The translations under genes were made by a program, and so were the position numbers. From positions 1,174,098 to 1,238,097 of the forward strand of contig VXAZ01002362.1 in NCBI GenBank assembly GCA_013399875.1: 64,000 nt of DNA, given 5' to 3'. Below the pieces are notes generated by a model. The model was given only the letters and a program-made list of their open reading frames with translations. It did not search any database and had not been told where the DNA came from. The DNA is from Gymnorhina tibicen (taxonomy: Eukaryota > Chordata > Aves > Passeriformes > Artamidae). This document shows, one piece after another, positions 1 through 11,000 of the stretch (within the stretch, counting starts at the first letter, position 1; each line of letters starts with the position of its first letter).

Positions 1-1120
1 GCACTGTCTCTGGAAACTGTATTTTCCCCACGCACATCTGCGTGAAATGGTCTTGCAGTCCCCTCTGCTGGTGGCAGCTTGCTGGGGAGCTGCACCTCGG
101 CACCACATGGGACGGTGCAGTGCTTGGCCTCGATGGGCGCTGCAGGAGAGCCCCCGGGGCATGGGGATCCCCGACCCCCGCTGAACAGGCACCGACTCCT
201 CCAGGGACCAGGGAGCTTTCCCTTACCCTCTCGGCATCCTTAGGATAAGCACCTGGCACCTCTGACACAGGACGGCAGCACAGGAAAGGGTGAAAAAGTT
301 AACCATGGATAACCTTACAAAAACCCACCCTGCTTGTGAAAGCTGAGGCATCTTGCTGAGAGCAAATGATCTCCCCCTGGAGAACGTGTGGCTTGAAAGT
401 ATGGCTTGGAATGTTTGTTGAGCTTAACACCAAATATCACCTGCATCTGTTTATAGCACATTGTTGTGTCCCTGAGAGCCCGGAGCAATGCTCCTGCAGG
501 CTCTGGCAGCATTACAGCCCTACAGCTTCTCCACTGACTTTCCCGTGGCAGTTGGGATCCACTTTTGAAGCAACCAAAGCAAAATTTTCCCTGGGGAGGT
601 AAAAAAAGACATTCAGAGAGGGACTATGCAGAAAGTCAGTGTTGATGTGTCCTGGAGAATGGAACAGGGCCAGCAGCACAGGGCAGGGTCTGCTCGCAGG
701 GATGCTGGGTTTGAGCTCAGCCTGCAATGTCCAGCTGCACGTGATGAGTAGTGCAAATCTTCTAGCAGAGTGGGGAAGTTTAGTTCCTGGGTGCAAAGAG
801 CTGGTTTGTGAGGCTGCTGCTGAGAAAGTCCGTTCTGACCAGCTAACACTGACTGGCGTGGGCAGTGGAGGCAGAGCTGGCACAGGACAGCGGATCGCCA
901 TGGCCGGCAGAGTGCCAGCGCTCCCTGCTAGCCAGCCTGTCTGAGGAGGAAACCCAAGTGACAACGCTGGTAACAGCCCCTGCTCGCGGCAGGAGGCCCA
1001 GGGGCCCTGCACGGGAGAGCAGTTTCTGAAGGAATCATCACTGATGGGATTACTTTGCATGCATAAACCCTCCAGAAACCACTGCGAACACCATGCTCTG
1101 GGGCAAGCATAGGCACCACA
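1..1120. other. Intergenic flank downstream of P2RX1
   Basis: No exon, RNA gene or repeat recognised. Short reading frames here show no familiar motif and no splice context. Confidence 0.6.
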
Positions 1121-1129
1121 AAGGGGTGT

Positions 1130-1962
1130 AGTAGAAAAACTAAAGGTTTATTTTTTTAATAAAATACATCCTTACAAAATAACCATTTTTCTCCCAGGCA
1201 GAGGGGCTGGGCATGGATCCTGCCAGCTCCCCTTCTCAATTTGGAGCTGTCCAAGGGTGCTTCTGGGGAAGAAATGGCAGCTGTGCTCTCCCGAGGGTCT
1301 TCAGGTGCAAGGCCCTGGCACACCAGGCAGAGTGCAGTGGCAGCCCTTCTGAAGGGCCTGCAATGGTAGCAGACCCAGTGCCCTGCAGCAGGGCTGGCAG
1401 AGGGCCCCAAGATCCCTTAATTTGACCCATCCACAGCATCATGGCATGTCCCACCAGAGGCCGTGAGCCGGGCCGGCCAGCCCCTGCCCTGGCTGCAGGG
1501 CACCACCTTCCCATGAGCTGGTGCTGGATGCTGCTCCTGCTGGTCTGGGGCTGGCCCAGGGAGGTGACAAGGGATGGTGACCGAGTTTTAAGAGAAGAGG
1601 AGGAGCAAAAGGGGTGCAGGTTTTTCAGTCAGTGTGGATTCTGCTGAGAGAGAGGTGCACAATGATTTCTGGTGTCTTGCCCCCCACTGCTCTTCTTCAA
1701 GAGATGCTGCCATCAAAGATGTGATGTCAGTCCCATATCCTGCATCCTCTGCTGCCCCATGCAATTGCTTATGCTGGGAAATGCTGACCCCACATTAGAC
1801 ATTACAGCCCACAGCTCAGATCTCCTCCAAGCCTCCCTGGAGCCCTGCTGCCTTCCCTGAAATCCTCCTGCCTTCCAACGGGCCTCGGGATAGCCCCAAG
1901 ACCTATAGCCCTCATGCCTGCCAGACGTATGCTAGCAGGGCGCGGGAAACACCACTCACCTC
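1130..1962 (-). other. P2RX1: P2RX1 3' UTR (predicted)
   Basis: Runs from the stop codon to a predicted cleavage site near 1130. The end is set by an AATAAA at 1147-1152 and a GU-rich stretch just beyond it. No coding potential was seen on either strand. Confidence 0.55.
1147..1152 (-). promoter_or_regulatory. P2RX1 polyadenylation signal
   Basis: Minus-strand AATAAA, followed within about 40 nt by a GU-rich downstream element (TTTGTGGTG). It is the first convincing signal after the P2RX1 stop codon. Confidence 0.6.
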
Positions 1963-2007
1963 TCACTGTGTGTTGTCGGGCTCCTTTACCTTCTTATGCG
2001 ACTTCGA
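1963..2007 (-). CDS. P2RX1: P2RX1 terminal coding exon 12
   Basis: Encodes 14 residues ([14 protein letters not shown]) and a TGA stop at 1963-1965. The acceptor CCCCCAG is good and the phase fits, but the tail has no clear similarity to the human C-terminus, so this rests on splice signals and its position before a plausible 3' UTR. A strong donor sequence follows the stop by three bases. Confidence 0.7.
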   Translation of the reverse strand, partial: SKSHKKVKEPDNTQ

Positions 2008-5000
2008 CTGGGGGTTAAATGAGAAAAAACAAGGATTGTCTTGCAGACCTGCTCCTTTCTAATGCCAGGGAAAAATGTGACTGGGGAGCAATTCCTAACC
2101 CCCAGTGCATAAGCATATTTCAGATGAACTTGAGGGAAACTGTTTTTGTGTCCTGCTAAAGGCCATGAAACATTCCATGGTCACGGAGATGTTCTCAGAG
2201 AGAGAAAAAGAGACATTTTCTAGTTTGCTAAAGCACTGATCTGCCTCTGCTTCCCTTAAAGCAATGCAAGTGTTACCAGATACTGGAATATCTGGGGCTA
2301 AAGGGAGAGAATAAACTTATTAACAGTGAGTCACACACAAGATCTCAGTAATTTTGGAGAGGAGATTCAGGGATCCCGGTCTCCAACAGTCCCAAGGGCT
2401 CAGGAAGGCGCCTGGTTGCCCCTCAGCGTGGATGTTTGTGTTACAGCATCATTACTCATGCACACATCCACACACACCCCCGCAAGAGCCTCCGCAGAGC
2501 AGGCACTGGCTGTTACTTACAGGCTCGGGTTCTGCATATTTGAATTTCTTCTGCTTGTAATAGTCTCGTCCATGGAGAAAATGCAGCAGGAGCAGGTCAC
2601 AGAGGACAGAAGCCTTAAATCAAAGTGCAGTTAGGTTTGGAGTTGCCCTCCAAGCTCACCTGGACCACTGTGTACTTCCAGTTTGTCCCAGTTTGCCCCA
2701 CAATTTAGGGTCACTTCTGCTTCATCCCACAACATGGCAGTTGCTGAAGTCTCCAGATGTCCATTTAGGACAGAAGTGAAGTGTGCTGTGTTCAACAGTG
2801 GGTGATTTAAGTCAACAGAAATTAAGTGTTTCCACTTTAGGTAAGTGCAGAGCACAACACCCTTTGAGCCGTGCCCAAGTCTTTAACGACCATAACCAAA
2901 TAGGTTGCTGGGTTTCTGCTCTGCATGAAATACTGCACATCACCTCCAGACCCCCCTCAATGCCAGCTCTAACTCGAAACTATCAGGATACCAAGACCTG
3001 CCAAGAGAGCCAGCCTTCCCTTCATCAGCAGGGCAGAATTCACATCAGCCAGGGACCAGCAGGAAACTATTTTCCTGAGCTAGCGAGGCAGGAGAGCACC
3101 TCCTTTCCCCCTTTTGCCCATCCTCTGATTCCCTGAGCAGTAGCCAGCATTTCACTGCAGCTCAAGGACACTTCCCACAGATGTCACAGGCAAGAAGAAT
3201 AATTTGAGAGTCTCCATATAGAGGCTGGAAATATCTGAACTTACCACTCCAAAAATACCAATTCCAGAGCCAATTGTGGTCATGGTCGGGATGATGTCAA
3301 ATTTGCCTGCCTGGATAAAGTCAGAGAAAATAGGTGATAAGTTACAGTCAGGGGAAAATAAAAGGGTGCTCTAGCTGTAGGTGGGGCTTGGCAAAAGTGC
3401 CTCGCAACAACCCAAACCACAACCACAGCACACAGGGAAACAGGAGCTGGGAAAGAGCTGGTCAAACAGAAAAATATTGTAGGTTGGTTTTAGGCTGAAA
3501 TAAATTGAAGTTACTTTTCTTCCTGTATTTTTAATATAAGAAACCCAACCAAAACCAAGCAACCAAACAAAAGTATACACTTTGAATATTCCCAGTAGGA
3601 ACACAATGAAGAAAGCGTTCTCTCCCAGTGGGAGGAAAAAGACAAAATTAAAAAATGCAAATGTTCAGCTTTTGGAAATATCAGTAAAAGGTTTTGGGTT
3701 TCCACAGGTCTCCCCCACTCCCATCATGAAATTTTTTTGACAAAACCACTGACCAAGCTGCAGCTGAAAGATCTGACCTATAAAATGTATTTTCCTCCTT
3801 TCTTCCCTTCCCCAGTACTTCCCAAGGGTTCCTGTAAGTGGGCTAGCACCCAAGGAAAGCACACTAATTTTCCTGATCCCATAGGACCCTGGTGCTGTAT
3901 TACAGAGCTGGTACCTTCCCAAGGACATGGCACTGCTGTCCCAGGGATCCAGGGGATCCACCCTTACCTTGCCATTCACCAAAATGTCGAGCCGGATCCC
4001 AAACACCTTGTAGAGTGTCCTCTTTTCCATCCCATCTTCTTTGTAGTATTTGGCGTATCTGTGCAATTGGATGGCGAGTGTTAATGGTCTGCCGGGGTGT
4101 CTAACAGTCCCTGCAACCCTACAGCATCGGGATCTTGAACAAAGATCTGGAAATGTACTATCACAGACCTGCTCCTGACCTTCTCCTTAAACCCCCTGAA
4201 GGGGCTGGGCTGTTGGCACCTCTCCTGTCTGTGCCTCAGTTTGCCTGCCTGCAGATTGGAGTTCCAGCTCCTGCTCGTGCTGTTTGATCTGATGTTCCCA
4301 AGTCCTGCGTGCAGCAGATATTGATGCAGCACTAGTGACTGTGTCACACAGAGGAGAGGATAGAGACTGTGAGAACATGTGAGATGATCCTGCACCATCT
4401 CCAGTCTTTCAAGGGGCTTCCCAAAAGCTCAGCCAAGCAGGAGAGCCAGCAAGAGGGAGGAGATGGAAAGGAAATGGGGTAATTTTGAAGCCAAGGGGTG
4501 TATTATCACTTTTCTCATACCATTTTAAAGAGCACTGGTACTGCTGTCTGGCCCTGCAAAGGTAGTGAGTATTTTGAAGAACAATCTCTTACCTTCCACC
4601 ATCCCTTGAGTGCTGTGGGAACCTGAAAGCTGTCACCTCTGAATTATGCCTGGAGAATTAACAGGTATTTCCTTACCTGAAGTTGAACCCTGGTGAAACG
4701 TTACTGTCATCATTGTAAAGGCCGTGGAACTGGTAAATGGGTTTGCAGTGCCGCAGGGGCCAGTCGAGGTCACAGTTCCAGTCTATGGTGATGCCTACCA
4801 CTCCACCCTGCAGCCAAGAGGGGAGTCACGAGGTTGCCCATCCTTGGACCTGGCCCACACAGAGAAATGCTTTCCCTCCTCATATGTGTCCTCTCAATGC
4901 CATGAGGTGTCCTGGCTCGGGACCCCACTGCTGCCTCACCCTTCCTGGGCAGCCTTGGCTTTGTGGTCTGTACACAACCCCTTGCAGAGGCTCTTGTTCC

Positions 5001-8000
5001 TGCCTTGAGTGCTGGATACACAAATAAATTCATGCCCTCTTGTTCCTGATCAGAATCCTGTGCCCAAGGCATGGTCCCGAGAAGCAGTGCTCACCACAGA
5101 TCCCTTCTGGTCCTCATGGGACAGGCCTTCCTTTGCCTCATTATGCCCAAGAGATTGCTCAGGAAATGCAGGAGTCCCTCCTGAGCTCACTCCGGGTTGT
5201 AAATAGCTGTGCCCCAGAGGCTTGTATTTTTGCACCTTTAATATATAGAATCGTAGAATGGTTTGGGTTAGAAGGGACCATAAAGACCATCCTGTTCCAA
5301 ACCCTGCCATGGGCAGGGACACCTTCCACTAGACCAGGTTTCTCCAGGTCCTGTCCAGCCTGGCCAGGAATGGGGCAGCCATAGCTTCTCTGGGCCATCT
5401 GATCCAATCCATGCAATACATGTTCATATATGCAAGCCTCTGATTTTATTCAATGCCTGGCAAAGTTATCACAAGGTTCTGCAGTGCAGAGAGAGCAGAT
5501 ACTCCTGCACACCAGCCTGAGGAGTGTTGGGCAAAGCTGCATTTTGGAGCCTGGGGAAAGGCTGCAGTTTGCACTGTGCAATGACCAATATCTGACCATC
5601 CAGCTGGGATTTCCAAGCTCAATCAGATGGGATTTGGCCACACAGATCTAGTTATTCGTTGCTCAAATTCAAACAAGCTGAACCCTGGGATTTACTGCCA
5701 GTGAGTCAAATCTTCTCAAGAGTTTCCAAGAAAGATGTAAATATTAGGCCATGTCCAAGGAGATTCATAATCTTTATGAGATAATTCTGACACTTTTGTT
5801 TTCTCAAGTATTCTTGAGAAAACAGAAAATCATCTCAACAGCTGGGGATGATTGCACTGCCAGTGTCCCTCTCCCATCAACAGCAAAGAACATCATTTGA
5901 AATTAAAGTACCTTAACAGCCAGGAAGGTAAAATTCTGACCCGATTCCTTCACTATGTATCCCAGTTCAAACACAGGACATAAGGAATCGGTGACTTTGT
6001 GATAGGTGCATTTCTTCAGGTACTGCTTGGTAACGCTCTCAACCAAGTTGCGCCTGTGAATGAAAACAGAGTGAGAAAAATTCTCAGTAATACAATAATT
6101 TGGGTGGGAAAGAACCTCTGGAAGTCCCTTGTCCAATCCATGTCCCTCTCCCATTCACATGCCAGCTTGTCCATGGGCTCTGCTAGGCAATGCTCTGAGC
6201 ACCAGCAATTCTTATCTGAGACACCTCATGGATAGTGAGTGTATCCCACAGCTTTTACATTTAGCTGGAGTTTGCTAACTCCTACAGCAAGGGTTAAAAA
6301 GAAAGGACAACTTCTTGCCTTCCATCCCACTCTGCTCTTTTGCCTAAAAACATCCTCTCTATGAAGCCTATGGTTTTGTAAGACCTGTGCCTTGCTCAAT
6401 CTCATCCCGTCGCTGATGCTCAGCAGTTAATTGTCAGCAGTGATCAAAGGCAGGAAGTTTCCCCACAGCCCAGCGGGGTCTGGCACAGCCCCTGCCACAG
6501 CAGCCAGCCCGGCCACCCTCACTGCCAGGACCTGCTCCCTCTCTGTGTCCTCTTCAGCCTGCCCTCGCTCAGGGCACCTCTGCTTGCTGCTAGGGGGGAT
6601 CCCCTCTCCCAGCCACCTCTTGGGGTGCAGTGTGAGGTCAGCCCAAGACTTTGCCAAGCATGTTGGCTGCCAGGACATTTAACGTTGGCTGCAGCATGGG
6701 GACAAGATGAGCTTAGGGAGAAGAATCCGCTGTCTTCAGCACTAATAGCTTCTGTTAATTTGTTCCAAATCAGATATATGATCAGTGCCATCACAAATCC
6801 TCTTACAAGTGTCCCTTCAGCCAGCAGCACTTCCCCCAGTGCTGCCAGGAAGGGGCCAACCCCACCCTTTCCTGAAACAGGTGGTATCTGTGACGTTAAG
6901 AGGGACTCTGGGGCACCAAGCTTATCCTGGCCACGTAGTATTTTAATGTTGTCTTCAGAGAAGAAAAATGAAGAATCAGAGAAACTGTATTTTCATGTGC
7001 AACTTGTGAGGATAACTCAGGAGAGGTTAATTCCAGAAATCTTTCCAGTAACTCCAGCTACCAGCTGAGGTGGGACAGATTTGGGACGGAAATGTCTCAG
7101 TTCCTATGAGCTAAACTGGGGTTCAGTGCAGCAGTCAGAGTAGTCCTGGGATCGCTGATGAGCTATGCAATCCTCTATACCAAGCATCCAGTTACACCCA
7201 TCCAGCTAAACCCTTGGTTTCCTCTGAGGGGGACAGCTGGAGGAGTCGACCAGGAGCCATCCCCCTAAACCTCTCCTTACCTGGACACCTTGAACTTGGG
7301 GAAGGTGATACTGTTCTTGATGAACAAGGTGAACTTCTCCGCTTCTGACAGCAGGGCAGGGCTGAAAAACACAAGTGTAGACATGTGTCCATCACTTGGC
7401 TCTCCAGGCTCTAGAGGAAGCCCCATTTGGTGGAAAATCACCCAAACTGGGACAAGCAGACACAGAAAAATGGTGGTCTCATCCCTTCCCTTTCTGGTCT
7501 TTCATGACACAGGCTGTCCTGGCCACATCCCTTAGAGCCCCAACTTGGTCTGCCCCACACCAAGTGCAGCTGGGGTGGGAAAGAGGGCAACAACATCATT
7601 CCTTACCTGGGAACATGGTAATCAACTTCAACAGGGCACCAGCCAAAGATCTCGCAGGTCTTCAAAGTGCTGTTGTAGTGTATACACTTGCCAGTCATGA
7701 GCCCTGTGGGGGAGAGAGCTGCTCACCCCCTGGATCCTGTGAAATCTCAGCCTCATGCTGGGATGGATGAGATCTGGTTGGGCCTTCAGCTCTACCAAGG
7801 GCATTAAGGCACAAAATGCCAAGGGCTTTAGCACCTTTCTAAAACAGGAAATTAATTGTGGCCTCTCAGCTCAGGGCAGTGGTTTCTCTTACAATGCTGT
7901 ACAGGGGAGCAGCTGGGGATTTTTCTTGTTAAAACACAACTAAGGAAATGCTGAGCTGATAAGAGGACAACAGTTTGGGGGAAATGGCTTAGTCCTGAGT

Positions 8001-11000
8001 AACCTTTTGTTGGCTGAGCTGTTTGCAGCTCAGTTATCTTTCAAAAGAGCAGAGCTGGACCAGCCCAGGTGGAAACTTCAACCTAGCATGTCAGAGGCTT
8101 TTCCTAAACTCTGTCCAAAGCAGGCCCCCAGCCAGGTGACACCCCAGCCAGGCAGCTTTTCTGGGCATGTCTCACCAGAAACACCAAGGCCAGCGCCCCG
8201 GGGCCATGTGCCGTACCTTGTCCCTGACGGCTGTATTTCCCTTTGCTGCAGTCACTGTCCCGCATGCACAGCCCAGCATCTGGCAGCTGTTTGGAGAAAG
8301 CAACCACCTCTTAGCATCCCTCCCTGAAGCTTCAATCCCTCTGTCCCTCCTGCCTCACCAGGCAGCATTTTCCTTGAGGGATACACAGATCAGAGCCTTG
8401 TCTATACACTGCTTCCCAACCAAGGCTGTCCAGATAAAGCAGGAAAAAAGGGTCGATTTATTCACTCCAGGCAGATGCTTTCATTTAAGCCTCAAGTCTG
8501 CTCTGCTTGAGCATCTCAAAGGGAAGAAAACTTAAATGGATGCTGCCTGCTTTTCAGCAGAATAAAAGTCTTCACACAGCATACAGGAGTCAGGAACAAT
8601 ATGGGGCCAGGCTCAGGCTTTTACTAAACCTCCCAGTGTCAGGAAAAGTCTTTCCCCAGTGACACTACCACAATCCCCCTGAATTACAGAAGCTGAACCC
8701 ACTGAAGGATGTTGGTGCGTTTACCTCTGGGCAGGTTCCTTGTTTCTGTCCGGGAGTGACAATGAAGTTTGTCATCACCACGAATGAGTTGTCCCCCTGT
8801 GGAGAGACAGCCAATGAGCTCATAGCAAGCACAGGGTCTCCTCTGTGAGGAGCCTGTCCCTGGGTGGGGACCCACAGTGCCGCCAGCCCCAGGGACAGGT
8901 GGAGGACCCCGCTTGCTGCCTGAGATGCTGCTCGGAGGCACCAGAGGAACCTTGATTTGGAGGCAGCCTCAAATGGGCCTCCTCAGCCATAGTGGGTCCC
9001 AAGTAGCAAATGCTCCCCAGGGAGAACCTGGGCAGAGGTTTGTGACAGGAGCAACCTCCTTTCCACCACAGGGACACCCTGTCATGGTTAGCCCTATGGA
9101 AAGCCTATGCTGAGGACCCATCTGCACCCCAGAACATTGGGAAATGCAGCCTCTGGGACAAAAGCAAATCCCTAACCCACCCACCCTGACTCCTTACCTG
9201 GGGTGGGAAAACATAGTCCACCACATCCCAGATGTGAGGACCCAGGACACTCTCGTTGGTCAGCGTCAGCCCTTTCAACTTCACCGAGACCGAGCTGACG
9301 ATATTGTCCTGAGACTGGTAGCCCTTCTCATAGAGGAACACCCACCTGAACAGGGAAAGATGGCAGGGTGAGCATGGCCATCAGCACTCCTCCACTGTGG
9401 CCCAATTCTCAGCATAGACCTGTGGACTGGGGCTTTTTCTGCCAAGTCTCACCTGGGGGATCATTTGCCAAGTTTCCTCCCGCTGGACATGGGACACGTT
9501 GCTGAAATTTCCTACCCTTTGCCTGAGGCATGTGGTAGCTGCAGGACCTGACTTTCATGCCAGGATGATGTGTTTTGGGGACTGGGACACATTTTGTGGC
9601 TGAGGGTGTGTGAAGGCAGGTGGAGCACGGTAGCCATCGGTCATTTGGGGTTAAAGCCTATGGCAGGTTTGCAGCTTGCTGGTCTCAGTGACCTACCCGG
9701 GCACTCCTGATCTGATCCATTGCAGAGGAACTCTCCAAAAATCAGTGCCTCCAAGGCCAACACAGAGCTGAGTCTGGATATGGCTCACATCCAGAGCCAC
9801 TGTTCCCCATCCAGCAAAGGGAATGTGGAGCTATGACCCTGTGTGCAAGAGGGCTGCAGAAACAGGGTTAGGGACACTGCTGTGGCCGGAACAGGGCTCT
9901 GCCTGCCTTTCCCAGCCCATCACCCAGTCATTAGTGCAGGCTCCTGACACTATTTAACCTACAGCATAAACAAGCTGCCGCTGGATTAACTCTGACTCAG
10001 GGAGACTATAAACATGGGCGAGCAACCATTTCGGGTAGTGCTCCTGGCGGCGCGGAGCATTCTCGGCACTAAAAAAGGAGCGATCTGGATTTTGTCCCCA
10101 CTGCCGCGGGCATCGGTCCCACTGGCTGTGACAGAGGCAGCAGGCTACCCATGGGACGGCCCATGACACCAGCCTGGTGTGTCAACCTCTCCTCTGACAC
10201 CTGGCTGATGGGCAGGGAGAACATGGGGAACCCCAGGTGCTGCCTGCAGGTTTTCTGTTTAGTGCTGGACCTTGTGGGGACTTCTCAGGGAGGGAGCTTT
10301 TTAGCTTGCAGCCCCATCGGCATCCCAGGACTGAGGACAAGAGGACCTCAGGGATGGCATCCACTCCAGTGCCTGGGGATGGGAGCAGAAATTCAGCACC
10401 CAGCTCCAACATCCTCCTGCAAGGCAGAAGATCATACTGGGTTACACTGGTTAGAGTGGGCATCTTCCCCAATGCCCTCAGGGCTGCAGGAGGTTTTGAG
10501 CTGGGCAGCACTGGCAGCAGAACGTTTTCCTTGATCAGCCTCCAGCACAGACCCTGCTGCTGTCACCTTATCCCGCTCTGGCAGAGCTGACTGTGGGCAC
10601 ATAAGGCTGAGCAACCGTGCCTCCCCTGCCACAAAGTAAAGGTCATGACAAAAAAAACACCATTTCCCCATGGGGCTGTAAATGCTGCAGTGAGTCCTGA
10701 CCAGGTTGTAAAAGTCCCCTGGTGTCACTGCCCATTGTGGCAAGGCCACCAAGCCCTCTTCCCTTGCCAGCCTCATCCTGTGGCTCAGCCCGCAGCTCTT
10801 TGCATGCAAGGTTTCAGGAAGTGAAACCCAGGAAGTGCCCAGCATTGCCTGGCCAGCAGCGACACCACCTTATCACAGTTATCAGAGGAAAAAAGAACTG
10901 CTTCCCAGGAGTGACATGGGGTCTCGCAGGGGTGTTGGCCCCACTTGTGTGCACTGATGGCACTACCTATGTCCTTCCAGCAGAGTCATGCATTGGCACA

